Numbered from the stretch's first letter, positions 31,602 to 39,131 are shown. The stretch: DNA of 64,000 nucleotides from Sphingosinicella microcystinivorans (GCF_027941835.1 NZ_CP116005.1:4169501-4233500), one strand, 5' to 3'. The notes: generated from the letters alone by a model not told the origin. Program-made: numbers and translations.

Positions 31602-31627
31602 CCCGCAAGGGAGAGGTCCCTTGTGGG
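31602..31627 (-). promoter_or_regulatory. leader hairpin of the 30741-31565 gene
   Basis: Stem CAAGGGA/TCCCTTG flanked by CCC/GGG, preceded on the minus strand by GCCACCC. It ends 36 nt before the ATG. Confidence 0.6.
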
Positions 31628-31668
31628 TGGCGTGGATGGACGCGGTAGGTCCGTAGGAAGAATCGACC

Positions 31669-31741
31669 AGCACGGTTTCCCGCGCTTGCAGCCTCGAAGG
31701 TCTCGACTGCCTGGGCATGTGCCGGCAACGCCGACGAACAT
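31669..31741 (-). ncRNA. candidate radC RNA motif, copy C
   Basis: Hairpin 1 (GTCGGC/GCCGGC, 31721-31735), linker ACATGCCCAG, hairpin 2 (GCAGTC/GGCTGC, 31688-31710, loop with GACCTTCGA) and hairpin 3 (AGCGCGG/CCGTGCT, 31669-31686). Pairing is kept through G-U pairs despite different bases. It ends 103 nt before the start of the 274-residue gene. Confidence 0.7.
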
Positions 31742-31826
31742 GGAAGCAAGGATGCCGTCCGGAATGGGCGACCGGCCCGCAGGAAAGCGCACCGAGCCGC
31801 GCCCGCTTTCCGGCGCCGCGGGCAAG

Positions 31827-31848
31827 AAAAAGCCCCTCGGAAGGGGCT
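31827..31848 (-). terminator. rho-independent terminator after the 31856-32134 gene
   Basis: Minus-strand stem AGCCCCT-TCCG-AGGGGCT followed by TTTTC, 8 bp after the stop codon. Confidence 0.85.
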
Positions 31849-31855
31849 GGTTGGG

Positions 31856-32134
31856 TCAGGCTTCGTAAACGAAGTAGTGCTCGCGCTGACGCGGGAAGAA
31901 GACATGTTTCCATGCATCGCCGCTGGTATTGCCACCGTCGAAGACGGCCATGTCGTAGTCGTCAATGTCGGTGTTCATTAGGTCGGCGCTGGCGATATGG
32001 CGCATGTGCAGGCCGCCACGCATGCGCTCGAATACCAGGATCTGGCCGATGGCATCGTCCTGGCTCATGGCGTTGACGCAGGCTCCAAGCTGGTGCTCAA
32101 AGTCGGATGCGGGTGTGATGAGGTCGGGGAACAT
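31856..32134 (-). CDS. small ICE protein (92 aa)
   Basis: A soluble, slightly acidic protein of unknown function, beginning MFPDLITPASDFEHQLGACV and ending in FPRQREHYFVYEA. The ATG at 32134 has AGGAGCGATCCC upstream. It ends directly at a terminator and starts after a very stable leader hairpin (32157-32190), so it is a single-gene unit. Confidence 0.7.
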   Translation of the reverse strand: MFPDLITPASDFEHQLGACVNAMSQDDAIGQILVFERMRGGLHMRHIASADLMNTDIDDYDMAVFDGGNTSGDAWKHVFFPRQREHYFVYEA

Positions 32135-32156
32135 GGGATCGCTCCTGTGAAAGTGC

Positions 32157-32190
32157 GCCGGCCCGGCTCCCTGGTGGGAGACGGGCCGGC
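32157..32190 (-). promoter_or_regulatory. leader hairpin of the 31856-32134 gene
   Basis: Stem GCCGGCCCG/CGGGCCGGC with an inner CTCCC/GGGAG, ending 22 nt before the ATG. No U run. Confidence 0.6.
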
Positions 32191-32230
32191 ATGCGGTGAT
32201 GAAAAGGAAGGCCGGGGATGTGTGTGGCAG

Positions 32231-32962
32231 CTATTCGCCGGCCAGCGGGAGGCCCGGCAACACGAGTGCGTCGGCATCGAGGATGAGGATGCGCAGATCG
32301 GCCTGACCGGCCAGTGCAAGGATCTGTGCCAGGTCGTCCGGCATGCCCTTGCTGCGGTGCTCCTGCCGAAGCTGCTCGGCAGTGATCCCCTCGACGTCCT
32401 GCAGGTGTTGGTCCGTCCAGGGCGTGGAGATTAGCTTGACGCCGATCGCCGGGCTGTAGGGAAGCCGGAACGCAACGAACAAAAAGGCCTCCGGCGTCGC
32501 GAGGTCAGCCAGGTTGGCCAGGTACTGGCCGGTTTCGTGGCTGATGTGCGCGCTGCTGATTTCCCAGCACCGGCTGTAGTAGCCGGTCTCGAAGCTCAAC
32601 CGCTGCACGACTTCCCGTGCGGCCTCGGCCGAATAAGTGTCGCCAATGTGGACGGGGCGGCCGTCGAAGTCGTCGCCGTGGATCGCGTACACCACGGCAC
32701 CCACCACGCCGTAGGCGCCTTCACCGGCATCGCGTTCGGCCAGCACCTCGGCACTCACGGAGTCTGGGCCATTGCTGACTACGGCGAAATCGCTGGTGAC
32801 GATGCAGGATGCTGAAACCAGCTCCTCATCGGAGAGGTGTTCTTGGCTCTGGTGGATGTTTCGCCAGACATGCGGGCTTCCGTCCTCGTGGCTGATGGAC
32901 AGCGTGCGGACGATTTTCAGATTCCAGTAGCCGCGTAGAAAGGGATTGGGATTCTGGGACAT
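32231..32962 (-). CDS. uncharacterised ICE protein (243 aa)
   Basis: A soluble protein of unknown function. It starts with NPNPFLRGYWNLKIVRTLSIS; HISHETGQYLANLADL and SPAIGVKLISTPW lie in the second half. No signal, membrane helix or catalytic motif is visible. The ATG at 32962 follows TGGAGAAATCCC. It has its own leader hairpin (33002-33024). Confidence 0.75.
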   Translation of the reverse strand: MSQNPNPFLRGYWNLKIVRTLSISHEDGSPHVWRNIHQSQEHLSDEELVSASCIVTSDFAVVSNGPDSVSAEVLAERDAGEGAYGVVGAVVYAIHGDDFDGRPVHIGDTYSAEAAREVVQRLSFETGYYSRCWEISSAHISHETGQYLANLADLATPEAFLFVAFRLPYSPAIGVKLISTPWTDQHLQDVEGITAEQLRQEHRSKGMPDDLAQILALAGQADLRILILDADALVLPGLPLAGE

Positions 32963-33001
32963 GGGATTTCTCCAACAGAATAATGATGGAGCCAATCCCC
33001 G

Positions 33002-33024
33002 CCACCGGGAATTGACCCCGGTGG
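33002..33024 (-). promoter_or_regulatory. leader hairpin of the 32231-32962 gene
   Basis: Perfect 8-bp stem CCACCGGG/CCCGGTGG with a 7-nt loop, preceded on the minus strand by CCACC. It ends 39 nt before the ATG. Confidence 0.6.
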
Positions 33025-33045
33025 GTGGAAAGAAAGGAAACAGCG

Positions 33046-33732
33046 TCAGGTGACGCTGATCGTTGGCGTTTGGGCCAATCGCTCGGCGACGCGTCGGCGC
33101 AAATTCATGCGGAATGGCTCGTCGCTGACGCCCGCCAGCAGATTGATGGTCTCCAGCGCAATCAGGGCCGAGGCCTCTTCGATGTCGGCGGCCACAATGG
33201 CCTTGCGCAGTTGGTCGCCGAGCTGGAGGGCCTGCGAGGAGGAACTGATGACGCGGACCTCGCGGCTCAGGTAGCAGCCGTTGCCGCCGAACTCGAACAG
33301 CCGCGGCTTGCTGCAATACCAGCATCCCTCGAACTGGATGGCGGTCAGGTGGTGGCCGTCATCGAATCGGGTGGCGATCAGAAACAATGCGTCGAGATCG
33401 GCGGTGTCCTCGAACGAATGACGCTCGATCAAGTTCCCCAGCTCTTCGTCCTCATCGGCACCGAAGTGCACGGCGAGCAGTTCGAGCAGCGGCGGGATCG
33501 AAAGCCCTTCGTCGTCCGGCATCGGAATGCCGAGTTGCGTGGCCAGGTCTTCCAGGCCATCGAGCACGTCCGGCCATTGCGGATTGGTGGTCTCGGCGAT
33601 CTGGGCGATGTAGGCCTGCCCGTTGCCGGGATGGCTCTCGTCCAGCGCGAAGGCGCCGAACAGCGCCTGGATGACGGGCGTCACACGGTCGAGCACGAGA
33701 ACGCCGGTGGCTTCGTAGTAATTGTTGGCCAT
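33046..33732 (-). CDS. uncharacterised ICE protein (228 aa)
   Basis: A soluble acidic protein of unknown function, starting MANNYYEATGVLVLDRVTP. A pair of Cys lies in FEGCWYCSKPRLFEFGGNGC near residues 130-150 and could bind metal. The C-terminal 60 residues are helical. The ATG at 33732 follows AAAGGAGCCTTC. Leader hairpin at 33765-33792. Confidence 0.75.
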   Translation of the reverse strand: MANNYYEATGVLVLDRVTPVIQALFGAFALDESHPGNGQAYIAQIAETTNPQWPDVLDGLEDLATQLGIPMPDDEGLSIPPLLELLAVHFGADEDEELGNLIERHSFEDTADLDALFLIATRFDDGHHLTAIQFEGCWYCSKPRLFEFGGNGCYLSREVRVISSSSQALQLGDQLRKAIVAADIEEASALIALETINLLAGVSDEPFRMNLRRRVAERLAQTPTISVT

Positions 33733-33764
33733 GAAGGCTCCTTTCGATGAATGAACGGAGCCAG

Positions 33765-33792
33765 CCCTTGCGGACGATGGCATCCGCAGGGG
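33765..33792 (-). promoter_or_regulatory. leader hairpin of the 33046-33732 gene
   Basis: Stem TGCGGA/TCCGCA flanked by CCCC/AGGG on the minus strand, ending 32 nt before the ATG. Confidence 0.55.
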
Positions 33793-33832
33793 AACCGCCT
33801 GATGCCGGATGGCACTGGGCGGGGAGAAACGC

Positions 33833-33867
33833 GAGGGACATGGCCTCGGGCGAGGCGCATGTCCCTC
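33833..33867 (-). other. long hairpin after the 33913-34305 gene
   Basis: A near-perfect 15-bp stem: GAGGGACATG-(C)-GCCTC / GAGGC-CATGTCCCTC with a 4-nt loop. It begins 45 bp after the stop codon of the upstream gene. The weak T content after it (GCGTTTCTCC) makes it at best an imperfect terminator. Confidence 0.6.
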
Positions 33868-33912
33868 ATGGGGTCGCGTGAACGCAGTGATGAAGGTGTG
33901 CCGGGGACCGGC

Positions 33913-34305
33913 TCACCAACCGCTGTAGTTCAGCAGCAGGTCGGCGATCACCTGGCGACGAGGCAGATCGAGGCCGTCGAAGTCCGACAACCCGTTGAAG
34001 TGGCAGCGCTTGAGCATGGCACCGCCCTCGCGCGCGTTGTAGAAGCTGACCATCGCGGACAGGAACATGCGTTCCCCGCTGCTCAGGACGCCGAGGGCGT
34101 CGTTGAGGCGCAGCATGTCGGGGCGCAGATCCCACTTGCTCTTGGCCTGGTTCAGACCTTCACGGGTGCCATCGCCAAACCATTGCGGGCCGGCGATCTC
34201 GACACCACGCTTCCATGCCTCGAAAAAGGCTTGGGGCGCGGCGCTGAAATGCCGTTCTTCCCGAACGATCTGATCGACGACTTCCTGCGGCAGTAGCTGG
34301 TTCAT
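33913..34305 (-). CDS. uncharacterised ICE protein (130 aa)
   Basis: A soluble helical protein of unknown function with LRLNDALGVLSSGERMFLSAMVSFYN in its middle and FNGLSDFDGLDLPRRQ near the end. The ATG at 34305 is preceded by GGAGGAATCACGTC. It follows the 73-residue gene by 21 bp, so the two form one unit. Similar proteins are frequent in ICE accessory arrays, but I know no assigned role. Confidence 0.75.
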   Translation of the reverse strand: MNQLLPQEVVDQIVREERHFSAAPQAFFEAWKRGVEIAGPQWFGDGTREGLNQAKSKWDLRPDMLRLNDALGVLSSGERMFLSAMVSFYNAREGGAMLKRCHFNGLSDFDGLDLPRRQVIADLLLNYSGW

Positions 34306-34326
34306 GACGTGATTCCTCCAGTTGGA

Positions 34327-34548
34327 TCAGGGAACGGCGAGCTGGGACCAGCCGCCTCTTTCGAGGGCACGTTGAGCCGCGGCATGGCTGCGGAAGTACT
34401 CACGAGATTCCCGCGAAACGGGACCTTCGGTATCGCGCGTGCCGATGTAGTGGCCGGCGGCGCTGTGCAGGACTTCGAGCGGCAGGAACTTGCCGCAGTA
34501 GGTCAAGGCCAATTGACCGAATCGGCCGAAAGAGGCTTGCTGGGACAT
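34327..34548 (-). CDS. small ICE protein (73 aa)
   Basis: A small soluble protein of unknown function that ends in HAAAQRALERGGWSQLAVP. I chose the ATG at 34548, preceded by CAAGGAGCCCATCC. Its leader carries a hairpin (34586-34602, CGGGA/TCCCG) and copy D of the radC-type RNA motif. It is the first gene of a pair with 33913-34305. Confidence 0.7.
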   Translation of the reverse strand: MSQQASFGRFGQLALTYCGKFLPLEVLHSAAGHYIGTRDTEGPVSRESREYFRSHAAAQRALERGGWSQLAVP

Positions 34549-34678
34549 GGATGGGCTCCTTGGAAAAGCGGGGCCCTGTCCCTCACGGGATGGCAGCTCC
34601 CGCACGCGGTTGAAAAAAAGCATCAGCGTCTTGGCGACGTGCGTCCGCGCAATGGATGCGATGCGGACTGGTGGGTTG

Positions 34679-34745
34679 CGCGGGGAGAACCCCGCGGCAG
34701 CCTGAAACCCTGGCTGCTGGCATGTGCTGACGAATCAGCGAGCAT
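34679..34745 (-). ncRNA. candidate radC RNA motif, copy D
   Basis: Hairpin 1 (GCTGA/TCAGC, 34726-34739), linker ACATGCCA, hairpin 2 (GCAGCC/GGCTGC, 34697-34717, loop AGGGTTTCA) and hairpin 3 (CGCGGGG-TTCT-CCCCGCG, 34679-34696). It ends 131 nt before the start of the 73-residue gene. Confidence 0.7.
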
Positions 34746-34827
34746 GCGGGCAGCTTCGTGGGGGGGGCGCGCCACGTCAGTTGGAAATCGGCATCTGGTC
34801 CAGCCCCGATTGATGTACGCAGAGACA

Positions 34828-34855
34828 AAGAAAAGCCCCGCAGCAAGTGCGGGGC
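34828..34855 (-). terminator. rho-independent terminator after the 34882-35439 gene
   Basis: Minus-strand stem GCCCCGCA/TGCGGGGC followed by TTTTCTTTG, 27 bp after the stop. Confidence 0.85.
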
Positions 34856-34881
34856 GGTCATGACGGTGCGGTGAGGCTGGA

Positions 34882-35439
34882 TCAGCGGGGCTTGTCGCCC
34901 AGGACATGCTGCTTCCAGATGGCGAATGCCTCGTCCGCTGGCAGCTCGGCCAGGATGACGATGGGCTGGTCCTGTCGGCTGCGCAGCTTTGCGAAATACG
35001 CTGCGCGGTCGGCAATGGCCTTGAGCTTGATGCCCTTGAGGAACAGCAGCCTGCCGTCCTTGATGAACAGCACCTTGTTGCCGATGTCGCGGTTGAACGC
35101 GGTGCGCAGCTTGCGCTCCGCGTGCATGGCATCGGCCAATTGGTCCACTAGGAAGTCGAGCGTCATGTCGATGAGAAGCGGCTCGTCGTCTTCGCGTTCG
35201 ACGTCGAGCGATGCCGGCGGCAGGCTCTTGGCGAATTCCTCGGCCTGGGCCAGCAGCGCGGCCTGGCCTTGCAACGCGCGCACGAACGTCGAGCCGCCGT
35301 GTCCGTCGTTGCGGGCTTCGGCGATGGGCCTGCCGTCGAACATGACGGTGGCGGTGAAGCACAGCGTTTCCTCGCTCGCGAAATCCGCGACCTTGAGGTT
35401 CTTGAGGGTGATGCGGTCTTGTCGGGTGATGGTGTCCAT
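34882..35439 (-). CDS. uncharacterised ICE protein (185 aa)
   Basis: A soluble protein of unknown function; visible text is RITLKNLKVADFASEETLCF, GGSTFVRALQGQAALLAQA and GNKVLFIKDGRLLFLKGIKL. The N-terminal part reads as a beta-rich domain, the middle as helices. I chose the ATG at 35439; AGGACTTCCC lies before it. The leader holds hairpin 35475-35505 and RNA motif copy E. Confidence 0.75.
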   Translation of the reverse strand: MDTITRQDRITLKNLKVADFASEETLCFTATVMFDGRPIAEARNDGHGGSTFVRALQGQAALLAQAEEFAKSLPPASLDVEREDDEPLLIDMTLDFLVDQLADAMHAERKLRTAFNRDIGNKVLFIKDGRLLFLKGIKLKAIADRAAYFAKLRSRQDQPIVILAELPADEAFAIWKQHVLGDKPR

Positions 35440-35474
35440 GGGAAGTCCTGATATCGACCGGGTTGACGACACGC

Positions 35475-35505
35475 CCCTGACGGGACGCGGCATACATCCC
35501 GTGGG
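35475..35505 (-). promoter_or_regulatory. leader hairpin of the 34882-35439 gene
   Basis: Stem ACGGGA/TCCCGT flanked by CCC/GGG on the minus strand, ending 35 nt before the ATG. Confidence 0.55.
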
Positions 35506-35577
35506 TTGGAGGAAGGTGGCATCGATGCCCGGTGGGCAGCGTTCGCCGGAGAGATGCCGGGGCGAACTGGCGGGTGG

Positions 35578-35644
35578 CGTGGGCGGAACCCACGGCAGTC
35601 TGGACACCCTGGCTGCTGGCTGTTGCCGATGCGTCGGCAATGCA
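35578..35644 (-). ncRNA. candidate radC RNA motif, copy E
   Basis: Hairpin 1 (TTGCCGA/TCGGCAA, 35623-35640), a changed linker ACAGCCA, hairpin 2 (GCAG/CTGC, 35595-35616, loop with AGGGTGTCCA) and hairpin 3 (CGTGGG/CCCACG, 35578-35594). It ends 139 nt before the start of the 185-residue gene. The most diverged of the five copies. Confidence 0.6.
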
Positions 35645-36368
35645 GGAGGGAGGATCGCGCGACCCGCCGGCCGCGTCTTGCATCAATCCGAAGCGATCGA
35701 TCCCGTCTTGTGCAGGTACTGCACCAGCCGGCGTCCCCAGCCACGCGACGCACAGCACGGCCATGGAATTGCCGATCGCCTTGCAGTTCGGTGCATCGGC
35801 GGTGCGTAGTGAGGCGGATTGCAATGTTGGCGGTCATGTGGGTCTCCCGTTCGTGTGGCGCAGGGCCATCGCCCTGGCCGGGGCGTTGAAAGGCAGGAGA
35901 AAGGCGCCGAAGGCCCCAGGGGCCTTCGGCTCGGGAGGAAAGAAGAACCACCCGTGGGCTGATTGGCAGGCCCGGTCGTCGCTAGAACCGTCTGCTCATC
36001 CAGCAATCACACCCGGCCCATGTCGTGGCTGGGGCCGGCATCGTCTGGCGCACATCCGCGCACAAAGGGAGCCCGTTTTTGCGCCGGCGGGCACCGGCAC
36101 CGAATACCGCTGACCGCGAAGGGTCTCCGGATGGCTCGCACAGGCAAGCCATCGGGGGACCCTTCGCAGCGGCGGAAGGAATGCAGACGAGGAGAACGCG
36201 CGGGGTGCGGTTCGCGGAGAAGCCACCTTCAGGTCCCGCGGCCGGGGCCGGCCGGACGGGACGCGCACACGGAGCAAGAAGGCGTTGCGCGCTGGGGCGT
36301 CCCGCAGGGCATGCGGGACACGGGCCACGCCGCCGATGGCGGGCATGGCTCACGGGGAACGGGGGCGG
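35645..36368 (-). other. gap between the array and topB: stable hairpins and one doubtful small ORF
   Basis: No convincing gene. A minus-strand ATG at 35837 with GGGAGACCCAC before it opens MTANIAIRLTTHRRCTEL, but the frame continues Arg-rich through the leader of the next gene, so it is a decayed or very short ORF at best. Stable hairpins lie at 35906-35930 (11-bp stem GCCGAAGGCCC/GGGCCTTCGGC followed by GCCTTTCTCC, possibly the topB terminator), at 36012-36037 (CCGGCCC/GGGCCGG) and at 36116-36177 (62 nt, arms GCGAAGGGTC/GACCCTTCGC plus an inner CGATGGCT/AGCCATC stem). Confidence 0.5.
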
Positions 36369-38402
36369 TCAGGCGCCTTTGCGGCCACCGCCACTGGTAC
36401 GGCGTGGACGCGAGGCACCACGCCTGGACGTGCCGGTTGCCACCGGCAGCGTGCCTTTGCAGTCGGGGTAGCGACTGCACGACCAGAACGGGCCGCTCTT
36501 GCCGGTTCGCTGGCGCGTGGGTGCGCCGCACTGCGGACAAGCCGGTCCTTGGGGAACCTTGATGGACAGGGACGTGCTGCCGTATTGCGCGATCAACTGC
36601 GAAATCCAGGCGGCCTGCTTGCCGATGAACACATCCAGGGTGAGTTGTCCGCCCTCGATCATGTCCAGCGCCTGTTCCCAGACGGCGGTGGTGCCGGGGT
36701 CGGCAATCGCCGCGGGCACGGCGTCGATCAGCGTGAACGCCGCATCCGATGCGCGGATGGAGCGCCCCTTCTTCACGATATAGCCGCGGGCGATCAGCCC
36801 GCTGATGATGTTGGCCCGCGTCGCCTCGGTGCCGATGCCCGTCGTGTCCTTGAGCTTCTGCTTCAGGCGCGGGTCGGTCACGAAACGCGCAACGCCCTTC
36901 ATCGCCTTGACCAGTTCGCCCTGGGTATAGGGCTTGGGCGGCATCGTCTTGAGGGCCTTGATGTCGGCCCCGGCGACCTGGCATGCCATCCCGTCACGCA
37001 GCGCAGGCAGCACCTGGGTGCGCACGGGGGCGTCGCCATCCTCATCGGCGCTGCCTTCACGTTCGGACTCGGCCAGCACCAGGCGCCAGCCGCGGGCGAC
37101 GACCTGCTTGCCCGTGGCCACCAGCTTCTGCTGGCCGCAGGAGAGATCCGCCACGGTGCGGTCGAACTCGTGGTGCGGGAGGAACTGGGCCAGGTAATGT
37201 GCCCGGATCAGCCGGTACAACGCCCGTTCCTTCTCGCTCATGGCGGAGAGATTCGCGGGTTCGAGCGTCGGGATGATGCCGTGGTGCGCCGTCACCTTGC
37301 CGTCGTTCCAGGCGCGCGAGCGCTGGGTGCGGTCGAGCTGGCCCATGATCTGGGCCAGCGTGGGATCGGTCTTGAGCAGGCTGTCCAGGACCGTGGGCAC
37401 TTCGGCGAACATGCTTTCGGGCAGGTAGCCCGAATCCGAGCGCGGGTACGTCGTGGCCTTGTGCGTCTCGTACAGGGCCTGGGCGATCTCCAAGGTTTCC
37501 TGCACGTCCAGCCCAAGCTGCTTGGAACAGACTTCCTGCAAGGTGCCCAGGTCGAACAGCAGCGGCGGGCCTTCGCGCACGCGCTCGGTCTCGACCGACA
37601 CCACCTGGGCACTGCCCGCGGCGCGGATCTGCTGCGCGGCCTGCTGTGCGACGGGCTGCCGCAGGCAGCGGCCGGCGTCGTCGGTGCTGGCATCGGGTGC
37701 CACCCACTGCGCGGTGAACGTCTGACCGCCTGCGGACAGCGACACGTCGATGGCCCAGTACGGCACGGACACGAAGGCCGCGATCTCTCGGTCGCGGTCC
37801 ACCACGAGTTTGAGCGTCGGGGTCTGTACACGCCCGACCGACAGCACGCCATCGTAGCCGGCCTGCCGCCCGAGCACGGTGAACAGCCGGCTGAGGTTCA
37901 TGCCCACGAGCCAGTCGGCGCGCGAGCGCGCCAGCGCCGAGTAATACATCGGCAGCGTCTCGGCCGAGGGCCGCAGCTTGGCGAGCGCGGTGCGGATGGA
38001 CGCATCGTTGAGCGCCGACAGCCACAGGCGTTCGATGGGACCGCGGTAGCCGCACAGGTCGATGATCTCGCGTGCGATCAGTTCGCCTTCGCGGTCGGCG
38101 TCAGTGGCGATGACAAGCTGGGTCGCCTTCGCCAGAAGCGCTTTGACGACCTTGAATTGCGTGGCGGTCTTCGGCTTGACCTCGACCCGCCACTGCTGGG
38201 GAATGATGGGCAGCTGTTCCAGCGACCAGCGCTTGAGCGCCGCGTCATAGACCTCGGGTGCTGCCGCTTCGACGAGATGGCCGATGCACCAGGTGACCGT
38301 GACACCGGAGCCGTTGAGGCAGCCTTCACCGCGCTGCGTGGCGCCGAGAATCCGGCCGATGTCTTTGCCCTGGGAGGGCTTCTCGCACAGAAACAGCCGC
38401 AT
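36369..38402 (-). CDS. topB: DNA topoisomerase III
   Basis: A 677-residue type IA topoisomerase, of normal length for ICE/plasmid TopB/TraE-type enzymes. It has the N-terminal acidic residue in FLCEKPSQG (residues 5-12), the Toprim motif TDADREGE near residues 99-106 and the catalytic tyrosine at about Y319 in TTYPRSDSGYLP. A C-terminal zinc finger (CPQCG, then CSRYPDCKG) is followed by a basic tail. It would separate DNA intermediates during ICE replication or transfer. ATG start. It follows ssb by 276 bp that hold a 21-bp palindrome (38607-38627), so it may have its own promoter besides that of the inrR operon. Confidence 0.95.
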   Translation of the reverse strand: MRLFLCEKPSQGKDIGRILGATQRGEGCLNGSGVTVTWCIGHLVEAAAPEVYDAALKRWSLEQLPIIPQQWRVEVKPKTATQFKVVKALLAKATQLVIATDADREGELIAREIIDLCGYRGPIERLWLSALNDASIRTALAKLRPSAETLPMYYSALARSRADWLVGMNLSRLFTVLGRQAGYDGVLSVGRVQTPTLKLVVDRDREIAAFVSVPYWAIDVSLSAGGQTFTAQWVAPDASTDDAGRCLRQPVAQQAAQQIRAAGSAQVVSVETERVREGPPLLFDLGTLQEVCSKQLGLDVQETLEIAQALYETHKATTYPRSDSGYLPESMFAEVPTVLDSLLKTDPTLAQIMGQLDRTQRSRAWNDGKVTAHHGIIPTLEPANLSAMSEKERALYRLIRAHYLAQFLPHHEFDRTVADLSCGQQKLVATGKQVVARGWRLVLAESEREGSADEDGDAPVRTQVLPALRDGMACQVAGADIKALKTMPPKPYTQGELVKAMKGVARFVTDPRLKQKLKDTTGIGTEATRANIISGLIARGYIVKKGRSIRASDAAFTLIDAVPAAIADPGTTAVWEQALDMIEGGQLTLDVFIGKQAAWISQLIAQYGSTSLSIKVPQGPACPQCGAPTRQRTGKSGPFWSCSRYPDCKGTLPVATGTSRRGASRPRRTSGGGRKGA

Positions 38403-38606
38403 GTCCGTCCATCCGCTTCCCGTTGTTCATGGAGTTGCTGGGATCGAGGATGCCGAGCGCCTGTTGGGGCAGCAGCAAACAAGCTGCATGCGGCAGCGAC
38501 CGCTTTCACGCCGATGGAACGGCTTGGGCGGGATGGCGTGCGGCCGGCGGTGTGCGAGCCGGGAGCCGCGATGTTCGGGAGCGCGCGGAAGCCGGTGGAC
38601 GCTGAT

Positions 38607-38627
38607 GGAGCTATCCCCTGGGGATAG
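38607..38627 (-). promoter_or_regulatory. palindrome AGCTATCCCC-T-GGGGATAGCT before topB
   Basis: A perfect 10-bp inverted repeat with a 1-nt centre, suited to a dimeric protein more than to an RNA hairpin. Its core TCCCC-N-GGGGA also occurs twice in the presumed PinR region (40760-40770 and 40877-40887), so it is a candidate common operator. Confidence 0.5.
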
Positions 38628-38641
38628 CTCGCGAGGACATG

Positions 38642-38670
38642 GGGGGCGGCAACGTACTGCGGCCGCCCCC
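38642..38670 (-). other. hairpin after ssb
   Basis: Stem GGGGGCGGC/GCCGCCCCC starting 9 bp after the ssb stop. No U run, so a weak or factor-dependent terminator at most. Confidence 0.45.
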
Positions 38671-38678
38671 ACGCCGGA

Positions 38679-39131
38679 TCACTTCCTGCGCTTGGGCTCC
38701 TTCGACGCTGCCGGTTCCTGGGCGGCCTGGGGCTTGGGCTGCGCGTCCTGTGCGGTCTCCTGCGATTTGGGGCTCAGAACGACGGACTCGATGCGGAACG
38801 GCAGGATGCCGACGCTGCGCGCGTTGATCTGCCAGGTCTCGCGCGGCTGATCCTCGTTGTCGGTCCAGGGTTCGCGCTCCATGCGGCCGACGACCAGCAC
38901 GCGCATGCCCTTCTGGTAAAGGTCCTTCCAGTGTGCGGCGTCGCGGTGCCAGATTTCCACCGGCGCCCAGAAGCCGCCGCGGTCCTCGAAGTCACCGCCC
39001 TTGGTGGGAACGGGGTTGTCGAAATACACGTTCAGCCGCAACAAGCGCCGCGGTTCGTCGTTGCCGTTGGGGAACTCCCGGTACTCGGGGGGCGAGCCGA
39101 TGTTGCCTTCGCCCGAAAAATGCGTGCTCAT
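38679..39131 (-). CDS. ssb: single-stranded DNA-binding protein (ICE type)
   Basis: A 150-residue SSB with one OB-fold domain (about residues 25-112; RLLRLNVYFDN, FWAPVEIWHRDAAHW, KGMRVLVVGRMEREPW). It covers ssDNA during ICE replication and transfer. The tail is Gln/Ala/Pro-rich and ends in KEPKRRK, so the acidic DDDIPF-type tip that binds host partners in chromosomal SSB is missing. In ICEclc the ssb gene is the last of the PinR-controlled operon, which is the order seen here. ATG start with AGGAG upstream. A 9-bp hairpin (39173-39202, GCGTCGGGC/GCCCGACGC) lies in its leader. Confidence 0.9.
   Translation of the reverse strand: MSTHFSGEGNIGSPPEYREFPNGNDEPRRLLRLNVYFDNPVPTKGGDFEDRGGFWAPVEIWHRDAAHWKDLYQKGMRVLVVGRMEREPWTDNEDQPRETWQINARSVGILPFRIESVVLSPKSQETAQDAQPKPQAAQEPAASKEPKRRK

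Noticed and set aside
22690-35505. Repeated GC-rich hairpins read as a CRISPR array
   Set aside because: Spacing is irregular (1 per gene), the arm sequences differ and there are no cas genes.
35163-35837. Arg-rich minus-strand frame starting MTANIAIRL as a full gene
   Set aside because: It would overlap the well-supported 185-residue gene in another frame and run through the RNA motif; only its first codons look gene-like.
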